Shown here: positions 1 to 6,578 of the stretch, piece by piece
Position numbering within the stretch: the stretch's first letter is position 1
Layout of the letters: every line of letters starts with the position of its first letter
Assembly: GCA_947589235.1 (NCBI GenBank)
Contig: CANQAX010000008.1
Span: forward strand, 1-33,390
Source of the DNA: an uncultured Clostridia bacterium
GTDB lineage: Bacteria; Bacillota; Clostridia; Christensenellales; Borkfalkiaceae
Direction: 5' to 3'
Length of the DNA stretch: 33,390 nucleotides
The notes under the pieces: generated by a model
Database searches by the model: none
The model's input: the letters and a program-made list of their open reading frames with translations, nothing else
Told to the model about the DNA's origin: nothing
Translations under genes and position numbers: made by a program

Positions 1-124
1 AATCTTCTTGCCTTTCCGTCTTTCTTTACTCTTTTCTTGCTATGTAGTTGTCAATCTGCGAAGTTCCTCCGACAGGAGGGCTTTTCCCGTAGAAAAAGCA
101 AGCTGTCTTGGCGACAGCTTTCAT
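1..124 (-). other. Structured 5' leader of an unseen unit, possibly a stable-RNA operon
   Basis: Downstream of the promoter at 125-153 the minus strand has no convincing ORF. It holds a hairpin with 8-bp arms (AAGCTGTC/GACAGCTT, 100-120) followed by a short T-rich stretch (91-99), a second hairpin (CCTCC/GGAGG, 67-80), and then an A/G-rich segment containing GACAACTACATAGCAAG (about 39-55). That last string resembles the boxA-containing leaders and spacers of rRNA operons in Clostridia. The rRNA reading is an inference from resemblance only, because no 16S sequence is in view. A terminator-attenuated mRNA leader is the alternative. Confidence 0.35.
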
Positions 125-153
125 ATCATAACACTTGCAACCTTTTTCGTCAA
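125..153 (-). promoter_or_regulatory. Housekeeping-type promoter firing out of the left edge
   Basis: On the minus strand TTGACG (153 to 148) and TATGAT (130 to 125) are separated by exactly 17 bases, a near-consensus vegetative promoter. It lies downstream of fmdB on the same strand, so it must serve a transcription unit that begins here and continues to the left, outside the window. The spacing and match are seen directly; activity is inferred. Confidence 0.7.
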
Positions 154-247
154 GCGTTTTTCGGAGATATTTTTGACTTTTTTACGGAAAATTTGCGGAT
201 CTCGGCGGAAAGGGCGCCCCGTTCCGCCGCCCGTGCGGGCGGACCGC

Positions 248-445
248 CTATTTGCACCCCGAGCACTCGGAGCACTTTCCCGAGCACTTCTTGGGCGGCT
301 TGCCCGTGGCGGAATACATGCAGCCCGACCAGTTCCTCTTTGCCTCCGCGCCGCACGCGGGGCAGGAAACCTTCTCCTCATGGGAGCGGACGAGCTCGGA
401 AAACTTGTTCCCGCAAGCGGGACAGACATACTCGAAGAGCGGCAT
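248..445 (-). CDS. FmdB-family zinc-ribbon protein
   Basis: This is a 65-residue protein with the N-terminal signature of the FmdB/CxxC_CxxC regulatory family: MPLFEY, then CPACG near residue 9 and SCPACGAEA near residue 28, giving a two-knuckle zinc ribbon. The C-terminal tail is unusually cysteine-rich (KKCSGKCSECSGCK), which suggests a second metal-binding cluster. FmdB proteins are small and poorly understood; some were named from the formamidase/amidase operon of Methylophilus. The start codon directly abuts the corA stop (TAA then ATG), with an AAGGGGG Shine-Dalgarno site inside the end of corA, so the two genes are co-transcribed and probably translationally coupled. The family call is solid and the function is unknown. 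Confidence 0.85.
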   Translation of the reverse strand: MPLFEYVCPACGNKFSELVRSHEEKVSCPACGAEAKRNWSGCMYSATGKPPKKCSGKCSECSGCK

Positions 446-1441
446 TTATTCCCCCTTTTTGCGCTTTTTCCGGATCCTTCGGGAGGAGCGGACGCGGATG
501 GAATTGGAATAGCGGATGAGAAAGACCGCCGAGACGACGGTGACGACGACCGCGATGGCGACGACGATCCAGAATCCCCACGGACCGATGAACTCGAACG
601 GGACGGCAACGTTCATGCCCCAGAAGCTCGCGATGAGGGTGGGAATGGAGATGACGAGCGTGATGACGGCGAGCAGCTTCATGACGATGTTCAGGTTGTT
701 GGAAATGACGGATGCGTAGGCGTCCATCGTGCCCGAGAGAATGTCGCGGTAGATGGTACACATTTCCATTGCCTGACGGGTCTCGATGACGACGTCGTCA
801 AAGAGGTCCTTGTACTCCTCGTTGCCCGAGATGATGGGGTCGCGCTCGAGCTTGTTGTACAGCCCCGTCGCCGAGGACAGCGACGTCGAGAAGTAGACGA
901 GCGAATTTTCGAGCTCGAGGAGCTGGATGAGCTCCTTGTTCTTCATGGAGCGGTGGAGCTCCGCCTGCACGCGGAGGGACTTCTTGTCGATCTGGCGGAG
1001 GTTGGAGAGGAACCGCTTGGCGTTCCCCATGAGGAAGGCGAGCATGAAATACACGGGACGGGCGGGATCCACCGCGCCGATGCGCCCCGCGATGAAGTCG
1101 CCGAGCACGGCGTTCCCGCGGAGGGAGACGGTGGCGACGCATTTCTCGTTGTACAGAATGGCGAGAGGAATGGTCTCATAGGTGTCACCGTCGTCGGTGT
1201 CGGTGATGGTGGGCGTGTCGAGCAGGCACAAAAAGGTGCCGTCGTCGCGCTCACAGCGGGCGGTCTCCTCCTCGTCGAGCGCCGCCTTGAGCATCTCTTC
1301 CGACATGCCCGTGAGCGCAGCGACGTCCTCCACCTCGTCGTCGGTGGGGTTGACGAGGTCGACCCAGCACCCCTCCTCAAACGCGTCGAGGCGGCGCATG
1401 CCCTTGAGTTGTTCGGTCTTGAAATAGTGGATCATACGCAT
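446..1441 (-). CDS. corA: CorA-family magnesium/divalent metal transporter
   Basis: This 331-residue protein has the CorA layout: a soluble acidic N-terminal domain (about 1-150), a long helical stalk (about 150-250) and two C-terminal membrane helices (about 252-272 and 289-309). The diagnostic GMN motif (residues 275-277, in SFWGMNVAVPF) sits in the loop between them and forms the selectivity filter. The tail ends in a basic run (RSSRRIRKKRKKGE), as expected for the cytoplasmic end. I chose the ATG at 1441 because AAGGA lies just upstream; an in-frame ATG two codons on (1435) is an alternative. The frame stays open up to 1573 but would run through the terminator hairpin. CorA homopentamers conduct Mg2+ (or Co2+/Ni2+) across the inner membrane. 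The gene is preceded by an unusual leader (1466-1653) and followed with no gap by an fmdB-type gene. Confidence 0.92.
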   Translation of the reverse strand: MRMIHYFKTEQLKGMRRLDAFEEGCWVDLVNPTDDEVEDVAALTGMSEEMLKAALDEEETARCERDDGTFLCLLDTPTITDTDDGDTYETIPLAILYNEKCVATVSLRGNAVLGDFIAGRIGAVDPARPVYFMLAFLMGNAKRFLSNLRQIDKKSLRVQAELHRSMKNKELIQLLELENSLVYFSTSLSSATGLYNKLERDPIISGNEEYKDLFDDVVIETRQAMEMCTIYRDILSGTMDAYASVISNNLNIVMKLLAVITLVISIPTLIASFWGMNVAVPFEFIGPWGFWIVVAIAVVVTVVSAVFLIRYSNSIRVRSSRRIRKKRKKGE

Positions 1442-1470
1442 TTCCGTCCTTTTCGGAGTTTCAAAGCAAA

Positions 1471-1500
1471 CAAAAAACGCACGGGAAAGTCCCTGTGCGT
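1471..1500 (-). terminator. Intrinsic terminator upstream of corA (attenuator)
   Basis: On the minus strand ACGCAC-A-GGG (1500 to 1491) pairs with CCC-GTGCGT across an ACTTT loop, a 9-bp stem with one bulged A, followed immediately by six Ts and then GTTTG. It lies after the short ORF at 1528-1590 and about 30 bases before the corA start, so any transcript from the promoter at 1625-1653 must pass it to reach corA. A terminator in this position is the usual mark of attenuation. The base pairing is visible; regulation is inferred. Confidence 0.8.
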
Positions 1501-1527
1501 TTCCGGAAATGCAGAGCCGTGTTCGCC

Positions 1528-1590
1528 CTACGCCGCCTGTGCGCACAGAGATGATTTCGTTGCTACAACACATCGGCTATATGGGTCCAT
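1528..1590 (-). CDS. Putative corA leader peptide (20 codons)
   Basis: A strong Shine-Dalgarno site (AAAGGAG, 6 bases before ATG) opens a 20-codon ORF, starting MDPYSRCVVA and ending in TAG at 1528-1530. It lies between a near-consensus promoter and the terminator that precedes corA. The last third of the ORF carries the perfect palindrome CTGTGCGCACAG (1537-1548). Its CTGTGCG half can pair with CGCACAG of the terminator's 5' arm (1499 to 1493), so pairing there would compete with terminator formation, and a ribosome on the ORF would decide which forms. In Salmonella, corA has a leader ORF (corL) with a comparable role but through Rho; this would be an intrinsic-terminator analogue. The peptide itself resembles nothing I recognise, and the ORF could be fortuitous. 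Confidence 0.6.
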   Translation of the reverse strand: MDPYSRCVVATKSSLCAQAA

Positions 1591-1624
1591 ACCTTGCTCC
1601 TTTCTTGCTCTGGTTTGCTCCCCT

Positions 1625-1653
1625 ATTATATCCGCATTTTTTCTTTTTTGCAA
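1625..1653 (-). promoter_or_regulatory. Promoter of the corA-fmdB unit
   Basis: TTGCAA (1653 to 1648) and TATAAT (1630 to 1625) stand 17 bases apart on the minus strand, just past the stop codon of the peptidase gene. Transcription would start near 1618. The short 5' UTR contains GAGCAA three times before the leader ATG at 1590. The -10 element is perfect and the -35 matches four of six bases. Confidence 0.75.
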
Positions 1654-1673
1654 CCGTTTTCGGGGGGATTTTT

Positions 1674-3086
1674 TCAGATGACGCATTTCCCCTCCGTGAA
1701 GGACGCGATGAGCTCCCCGACGCGCGCCCCCTCCTCCTCGAAACAGGAGACGAGGTCCGCCTTCGACGCCATCTTGCCGCAATACGTCTCCGCGTACCGC
1801 GAAAGGGCGCGCATCATGCGCTTCTTCCCCGCGACGGAGCGGATGCGGTCGAAGAGAATGACCCCCTTGTCGTAGGCAATGCTCCTGTACTCGTACAGTC
1901 CCGAATACTCGGTGAGGGGACGGCTCATGCGGGTGTCCGCGCTGCCTGTCACCTGCGACCGCACGGAGAAGAAGGCGCGGTATGCCCGCTCCGACGCCGC
2001 GACAAGTTCGCCGTAACTGCCGAACTTCCCGTTCTCCTCGGCGAGCAGGGCGACGGAGTACTCCGCGAGCCCCTCGTCCTGCCAAGCCTCGCCGTATTGG
2101 TCGCTCCCGACCGCCGCATACCACCACTGGTGCGCCGTCTCGTGCGCGACGACGGCGGGGATCTCCTCGGGGCGGAGGGAGAGGGAGATCATCGCGAGGG
2201 CGGGATATTCCATTCCGCCGTAGGGAAGGTCGGTCTGCACGACGGTATAGGCGGGATAGGGATAGGAGAGGAACTTCTCCGAGAAGAAGGCAAGGCTCTC
2301 GGCGGCGCAGTCGAGCGCGGTCTCGTCCCCTTCGAGGAAGTAGTAGCGCACCTTGACGCCGCCGACGTCCCGCTCGGCGAGGGAATACCCCTGCCCGATG
2401 ACGAACGCAACGTCGCGCACGTTCTCGGCATGGAGCACGTATCTGTCCTCGCCCCGCTCCGCGCCCATCACCTCGTAGCCGTCGGGAACGCGGAGGCAGA
2501 CGTCGTAGTCGGCGCATTCGCTCACGAAGGGATCGCCCTCGGGCGTGTAGAGGTGTTCCAGAAAGCCGCTCTCCCCGTACGGGCAGAGGACGGGATAGAA
2601 GTTGGCAAGGTTGACGGCATGCTCCCCCGCGCCGAGGCGGTGATTGGCTTCGGCGAGCGTCACCTCGAAGGTAAAGACGAGGCGGGCGGTCTCGTCGGGG
2701 TACAGCTCTTCCCCGAGCGCGACGGTGAGAAACTCCTCATCCTCGCCCGAGAGGGAGATGTCTCCCCCCTCGCAGGAAGTGACCTCGATGCCGCCGTAGC
2801 TCTCCCCGTTGTAGTATGCCGCGTCCCTGTAGACCTCGGAGACGGGCGGGTGCGCAGCGCCCTCGCGGTAGGCGTTCGCAAAGAGGCGGAATTTGAGCTC
2901 GGAGAAGGCGTTCTCGGTGTTGTTGACGATCTCCGTCTCCATGCGAGCGGAGAGTTTTCTCTCCTCGGGGAAGTATTCGGCATCGATATGATAGGAACTG
3001 CGCCCGCGCGCGGACGCGCAGGAACAGGCGGGGAGCAGGGCGACAAGGACGGACGAGCACGCACACAGGCAAAGCAAACGTTTCAT
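1674..3086 (-). CDS. M1-family zinc aminopeptidase-like lipoprotein
   Basis: This is a 470-residue exported protein. The N-terminus (MKRLLCLCACSSVLVALLPAC) is a lipoprotein signal with the lipid-modified cysteine at residue 21 in LLPAC. The M1 gluzincin site is complete: GGMEYP at 290-295 (the exopeptidase GxMEN equivalent, with Tyr replacing Asn), HETAH at 315-319 (zinc ligands and catalytic Glu316) and the third ligand Glu338 in WQDEGLAEYS, 19 residues after His319. It is much shorter than full aminopeptidase N and ends in a short helical region, like compact M1 peptidases of Firmicutes. A GGGAGG site precedes the ATG. It likely trims peptides at the outer face of the membrane. It stands alone, with a repeat island upstream and a separate promoter for corA downstream. 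Confidence 0.88.
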   Translation of the reverse strand: MKRLLCLCACSSVLVALLPACSCASARGRSSYHIDAEYFPEERKLSARMETEIVNNTENAFSELKFRLFANAYREGAAHPPVSEVYRDAAYYNGESYGGIEVTSCEGGDISLSGEDEEFLTVALGEELYPDETARLVFTFEVTLAEANHRLGAGEHAVNLANFYPVLCPYGESGFLEHLYTPEGDPFVSECADYDVCLRVPDGYEVMGAERGEDRYVLHAENVRDVAFVIGQGYSLAERDVGGVKVRYYFLEGDETALDCAAESLAFFSEKFLSYPYPAYTVVQTDLPYGGMEYPALAMISLSLRPEEIPAVVAHETAHQWWYAAVGSDQYGEAWQDEGLAEYSVALLAEENGKFGSYGELVAASERAYRAFFSVRSQVTGSADTRMSRPLTEYSGLYEYRSIAYDKGVILFDRIRSVAGKKRMMRALSRYAETYCGKMASKADLVSCFEEEGARVGELIASFTEGKCVI

Positions 3087-3186
3087 GGGACCTCCCGCGG
3101 CACATGCGCCGCCGTTTTAACGTATGACTTTGCCCGCGAAACTATTCCCGTATGACGTTTGCGACGCGTTTACGGAGAGGCGGACG

Positions 3187-3366
3187 AGCTACACGGGCTG
3201 TCATTTCGACGACGCGTAGCGGCGCACGAGCCGCACAGGCTGTCATTTCGAGCGTAGCGAAGTAGCGCATGAGCAATTGGCGAATGCGCTACGGAGCGAA
3301 GTCGAGAAATCTACGGTAAAATAAGGTTGAGATGTCTCGACTACGCTACGCTCCGCTCGACATGAC
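3187..3366 (+). repeat. REP-like inverted repeat pair (TGTCATTTCGAG family)
   Basis: Two partial copies of a unit reading roughly GGCTGTCATTTCGA (3187-3211 and 3229-3252) lead into a larger imperfect palindrome. GTCGAGAAATCT (3301-3312) pairs 11 of 12 with AGATGTCTCGAC (3330-3341), and the flanks, TGTCATTTCGAGCG on the left and CGCTCGACATGACA on the right, are also inverted copies. It looks like one repeat family inserted head to head. There is no coding potential and no transposase in view. Confidence 0.7.
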
Positions 3367-3400
3367 ACTATGATACGCCTTTTCGCTCATTCTGCCCACC

Positions 3401-3450
3401 CCCCTATCGCGCCAAAGCGCGACACGAGGAGCGTAGCGACGAAGTACCCC
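3401..3450 (+). repeat. Dispersed repeat module 1, copy A
   Basis: This 50-base block, beginning CCCCTATCGCGCCAAAGCGC and ending GAAGTACCCC, is identical base for base to 18680-18729 on the same strand. It contains the short palindrome CGCGCCAAAGCGCG. Both copies are followed by C-rich then G-rich arms (ccctcc...ggaggg), which would extend a hairpin. Confidence 0.85.
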
Positions 3451-3589
3451 CCTCCAATGGAGGGGGCAAAAAGGAAGAGGGCGCGAACGCCCTCTTATAT
3501 CTTATGCGACTTGTTTCTCTTGTAAAATAACGGTGCGAGGAGCAGGCTCCGCCGTGGGGCGGCGGTGGGGATTGATAAATATGCTCCCA

Positions 3590-3651
3590 TCCCCATCCGT
3601 CACGGCTTACGCCGTGCCACCTTCCCCTTCCCGAGGAAGGGTAAGGCTTTC
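3590..3651 (+). repeat. Dispersed repeat module 3, copy A (inverted relative to copy B)
   Basis: This block contains CATCCGTCACGGCTTACGCC and then ACCTTCCCCTTCCCGAGGAA. Its reverse complement recurs with few differences at 19019-19085. CACGGCTTACGCCGTG and CCTTCCCC...GAAGG form internal hairpins. Its function is unknown. Confidence 0.75.
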
Positions 3652-3760
3652 GCTCGTTTCCTCACGGAAATCCTTTTCCGCTTATGATTCTTAAAACTTC
3701 CCCGCTCGTTTCTCTTATAAAATGAACGGTGCGAGGAGGGTCTCCCTCCGCTGCACTTTG

Positions 3761-3862
3761 GGCGGCAGGTACCGCCGCAAAGTCCGTCGCGCCTGCCAGC
3801 GCTCCTGTCGCGGTGCGCTCACAGCCCACTGGGCTGTTGAGCATGGTGCACCGCTCCACCCC
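3761..3862 (+). repeat. Dispersed repeat module 2, copy A
   Basis: This block (GGCGGCAGG..., CGCTCCTGTCGCGG..., CACAGCCCA.TGGGCTG, CCGCTCCACCCC) matches 18808-18906 in the same orientation with scattered substitutions. CAGCCCACTGGGCTG is a near-perfect palindrome in both copies. Paired compensating differences between copies would indicate conserved structure. Confidence 0.75.
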
Positions 3863-3868
3863 AATTTG

Positions 3869-4096
3869 GCACCCTACGGGAGCCTTATTGACGGGTCGCG
3901 CGAATGAGACATCGACCCGAGAGGACGTAAACGCCTGTTTCCTCACGGAAATTTGTTCCCTGAACAAATTTCGTGAACTTTTTTGCACCCTACGGGAGCC
4001 TTACTGACGGGTCGCGCGAACGAGACACCGACCCAAGAGGACGCAACCGCTAATTTCCTCACGGAAATTTGTTCCCCGAACAAATTTCGTGAACTA
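3869..4096 (+). repeat. Tandem duplication of a 116-base unit ending in a palindrome
   Basis: A unit starting GCACCCTACGGGAGCCTTA occurs at 3869 and again at 3985, 116 bases apart, with about ten differences between copies. Each unit ends in the same hairpin sequence (CCTCACGGAAATTTGTTC, then GAACAAATTTCGTGAAC). The second copy ends exactly at the stop codon of lysC. A single further copy of the hairpin part lies at 19318-19357 at the stop of the rsmF-type gene. Confidence 0.85.
4057..4095 (-). terminator. Palindromic repeat directly after the lysC stop codon
   Basis: On the minus strand the lysC stop TAG is followed without a gap by GTTCACGAAATTTGTTC, a GGG loop, and GAACAAATTTCCGTGAGG. This long stem has one mismatched position and could end or protect the 3' end of the cdaA-lysC mRNA. 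There is no T-run after the stem, so classical intrinsic termination is doubtful. It is a member of the repeat family that also abuts the stop at 19355. Confidence 0.5.
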
Positions 4097-5422
4097 CTAC
4101 TCCTTCTTCTTAAAGAACTCCTCGTAGACGGCGCGGACGGTACGCTCGTAGTTGCAGTTGTCCACGCCGACGATGATGTTGAGCTCGGACGACCCCTGAT
4201 CGATCATGCGGACGTTGACGCCGATGTTGGCGATGGCATCAAACAGGCGGGCGGATGTACCGACGCTCCTTGCCATTCCGTGCCCCACCACCGCGATGAG
4301 GGCGACGTCGTCGAAGAAGCGCAGGCTGTCGGGATTGACTGCGGCGCGGATCTCCCGCTCGAGAATTTCCGTCATGCCGTCCTTGAGCTCCTCGCTGTCG
4401 ATGATGAAGGACATCGTGTCGATGCCCGAGGGGATATGCTCGAAGTTGATGCCATGCTCCATAAAGACGGCGAGGACCTTGTACGTAAAGCCGATCTCGG
4501 TGTTCATGAGCGACTTTTCGAGGAGCAGGACGGTGAAGTTCTTCTTCCCCGCGATCCCCGTGACGACGTTCCCGCCGAAGCGGTACTTGGAGACGGGCAG
4601 AATGACGGTGCCCTCGTCCCCGGGGCGGAAGGTATTCTTGATGAGAATGGGGATATCCGCCTCGCGGACGGGGAAGATGGACTCGCTGTGCAGGACGTTT
4701 GCGCCCATGTAGGAGAGCTCGCGGAGCTCCCTGTACGAGAGCGCGCGGATCCCCTCGGGGCTCGGCACGATGTGCGGGTCGCAGGCGAGAAAGCCCGAGA
4801 CGTCCGTCCAGTTTTCATAGAGGTCGGCGAGGACGGCGCGCGCCACGATGGCGCCCGAGATGTCGCTCCCGCCGCGCGAAAACGTCTTGATGGTCCCGTC
4901 GGGCAGGCTGCCGTAGAACCCCGGAATGACGGCGCGGCGCTTGCCCTTCAGGCTCTCGCGGATGAGGGAATACGTCCGCTCCGCGTCGAGCTTGCCCTCT
5001 TTGTCGAACTTCACGACGTCGCGGGCGTCCACAAACGCGGCGCCGAGGAAATCCGCCGTCACGAGCGCGGCGAGATATTCCCCGCGGGAGGCGGTGAAGT
5101 CCTCACTTTTCTCGCGCTCGATCTCCTCCGCCGTCCGCATGAGGAGCTCCTCGACGTTCAAATCGAGCCCGAGCGCATGCACGATGGAGCGGAAGCGGGA
5201 GCACACCTTGTCGAAGGCGGCGCCGACATGCCCCGTCCGTTTTACGTCGCGGGCGGTATCGTACAGCAGATCCGTGATCTTTCCGTCCCCGCCGAACCGC
5301 TTGCCGGGCGCGGAGACGACGATGTACCGCCGCGCGGGGTCGGCGTCGACGATGTCGCGAACGCGCATCAGGGTGGTGCCGTCCGCCATCGAGGTCCCGC
5401 CGAATTTGCAGACCTTAATCAT
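4097..5422 (-). CDS. lysC: Aspartate kinase, monofunctional (YclM/LysC type)
   Basis: This 441-residue enzyme phosphorylates aspartate, the first step toward lysine, threonine, methionine and diaminopimelate. The amino-acid-kinase domain begins with KFGGTS (residues 4-9), and FSRGGSDISGA near 180-190 is the Ser/Gly-rich substrate and nucleotide loop. Two ACT-type regulatory domains occupy roughly residues 295-441 (GFTYKVLAVFMEHGINFEHI and the RLFDAIANIGVNVRMIDQG segment), so feedback inhibition by an aspartate-family amino acid is likely. No homoserine dehydrogenase domain is fused. The ATG overlaps the stop of the DUF1015 gene (ATGATTAA, 8 bases), so it is the last gene of the cdaA operon. 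A palindromic repeat follows its stop directly. Confidence 0.93.
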   Translation of the reverse strand: MIKVCKFGGTSMADGTTLMRVRDIVDADPARRYIVVSAPGKRFGGDGKITDLLYDTARDVKRTGHVGAAFDKVCSRFRSIVHALGLDLNVEELLMRTAEEIEREKSEDFTASRGEYLAALVTADFLGAAFVDARDVVKFDKEGKLDAERTYSLIRESLKGKRRAVIPGFYGSLPDGTIKTFSRGGSDISGAIVARAVLADLYENWTDVSGFLACDPHIVPSPEGIRALSYRELRELSYMGANVLHSESIFPVREADIPILIKNTFRPGDEGTVILPVSKYRFGGNVVTGIAGKKNFTVLLLEKSLMNTEIGFTYKVLAVFMEHGINFEHIPSGIDTMSFIIDSEELKDGMTEILEREIRAAVNPDSLRFFDDVALIAVVGHGMARSVGTSARLFDAIANIGVNVRMIDQGSSELNIIVGVDNCNYERTVRAVYEEFFKKKE

Positions 5423-6578
5423 AGCTCGTCTCCCTGCCCTCGAGGTGGTATCTGCTCTCGCTGCCGCTTCCGAGGGAGAAGGTGTGGGGCGGGAGGAATT
5501 TTCCCCCCTTCAGGGCGTCGAAGAAGTCGCCCTTCTCGACGGGCTTTGTCACGATCCCGAGCCCTTCGCCCCGTTCCAAAAGCCGCTTGAGCTCCGCCTT
5601 TCCGCAGACGTAGCTCACCTTGCCGCCGTTTGCATGCGTGTACTTTGCAAGCAGCTCGTCGATGCGCGCGGCGCCCTCTCCCCCCGCGGGAAGGGCGGGA
5701 TAGAGCAGGGAGCCGTCCCGCTTGCAGCGGACATTCCGCATGATGAAGTCGCACGCGGTCTCGGTGTCCGCCTCGGTGAGGACGCGGTGCACGGGGTGGA
5801 GCGTCACCGCCCCGTCGTACAGGTTGACAAACTCCGCGAGGGCGAAGCGGGCGGGGTGGTTGAGCCGTTCGGGCGCGGTGAGCGTAGGCTTGATCTCTTC
5901 CCAGTACAGCTTTGCCGCGGCGAGTTCCTCTCCCCCCGCCGCGACGGCGAAGCACGGCTCCCCGCGGGAGTGCAGTTCGTACGCGATCTCCTCCGCGAGC
6001 TCCTCGGGAATGTAGGAGCCGCGCAGATGCCCGCCCCCCTCCATGAGGTCGAAGTCGTACAGCTCCTCGAGCTCCACCTCGCGAAGATAGGACATCGTCC
6101 TGTCCTTCCTGTCGCGGAAGAAGAGGACGGCGTGCGGAAATTCGAGGGGCGCTACTCTTCGGAGCGCGAGCTGCGCCCTGACTTTTTCGGGATCGGGCTC
6201 CTCCGACGGGCGGACGAGCGCGCTCTCCCCCCGCTCCGCCGAGAATGCCTCGAGATCGACGGCGGCGACAACTCCGCAGCGGACGCCGTTCTCCGCCGTC
6301 CGCTCGGTGAACACGCAGCCGCGCACGAGCTTTTCGAGCTTGCTCTCCTCGAGTGCGTTGTACATGCTCTCGCGGATCGCTTGAATGCGCGCGTCGTCGT
6401 CCTCGCGGGGCAGGGCATACGGGAGGATCATGCGAAGCGAAGAAGGCGCGTCGCCGACTGCCTTGGCAACGCGCTCCCAATCCGTCTCGTCTGCAAAACG
6501 GTCGCAGGCGGGGACCGCCCACGTCTCGAAGCCTTCCCGCGGGAGAAGCACCCGCGGCACACGGATACAGTTCTTCAT
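5415..6578 (-). CDS. DUF1015-family protein
   Basis: This 387-residue cytoplasmic protein matches the DUF1015 (Lmo2823-like) family by its opening, MKNCIRVPRVLLPREGFETW followed by AVPACDRF and TDWERVAK, and by later family-like stretches such as LHPVHRVL and ADTETACDFI. I placed the start at 6578, where ATG overlaps the stop of the preceding microprotein gene (TATGA); the frame is open further upstream, but that portion overlaps other genes and looks unlike protein. No Shine-Dalgarno site precedes it, which fits translational coupling. The biochemical role is not established; in other Clostridia the family is often found beside serine-biosynthesis genes (serA, serC), which I recall rather than see here. 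Its place between cdaA and aspartate kinase suggests a part in amino-acid metabolism. Confidence 0.82.
   Translation of the reverse strand: MKNCIRVPRVLLPREGFETWAVPACDRFADETDWERVAKAVGDAPSSLRMILPYALPREDDDARIQAIRESMYNALEESKLEKLVRGCVFTERTAENGVRCGVVAAVDLEAFSAERGESALVRPSEEPDPEKVRAQLALRRVAPLEFPHAVLFFRDRKDRTMSYLREVELEELYDFDLMEGGGHLRGSYIPEELAEEIAYELHSRGEPCFAVAAGGEELAAAKLYWEEIKPTLTAPERLNHPARFALAEFVNLYDGAVTLHPVHRVLTEADTETACDFIMRNVRCKRDGSLLYPALPAGGEGAARIDELLAKYTHANGGKVSYVCGKAELKRLLERGEGLGIVTKPVEKGDFFDALKGGKFLPPHTFSLGSGSESRYHLEGRETSYD

Larger units (their letters stand above)
3087..4096. other. Gene-free repeat island between lysC and the M1 peptidase gene
   Basis: About 1 kb has no ORF with start, ribosome site and recognisable product. 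It is a mosaic of repeats: a REP-like palindrome (3187-3366), a 50-base block at 3401-3450 found again identically at 18680-18729, a GAGGGCGC hairpin block near 3473-3505 found again near 19271-19302, a block at 3590-3651 found inverted at 19019-19085, a block at 3761-3862 found diverged at 18808-18906, and a 116-base tandem duplication at 3869-4096. The short ORFs that cross it follow the repeats and do not look like genes. Confidence 0.75.

Noticed and set aside
1441..1573. N-terminal extension of corA to an upstream ATG at 1573
   Set aside because: It would read through the terminator hairpin, has no ribosome site and adds sequence unlike any CorA; the ATG at 1441 has AAGGA upstream.
1441..1620. 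M-box magnesium riboswitch upstream of corA
   Set aside because: The leader is too short and lacks the M-box architecture; a translated leader ORF plus terminator explains it better.
8..1681. Plus-strand open frame opposite corA and fmdB
   Set aside because: Antisense to clear CorA and FmdB genes; composition is that of a shadow frame (runs of Asp, Arg, Gly) and no ribosome site.
3662..4007. Short ORFs crossing the repeat island near lysC
   Set aside because: They follow the tandem repeat units, occur on both strands, have no ribosome site and contain no recognisable domain.
3869..4096. Possible CRISPR array
   Set aside because: Only two units, 116 bases long, whole units similar and without spacers; no cas genes nearby.
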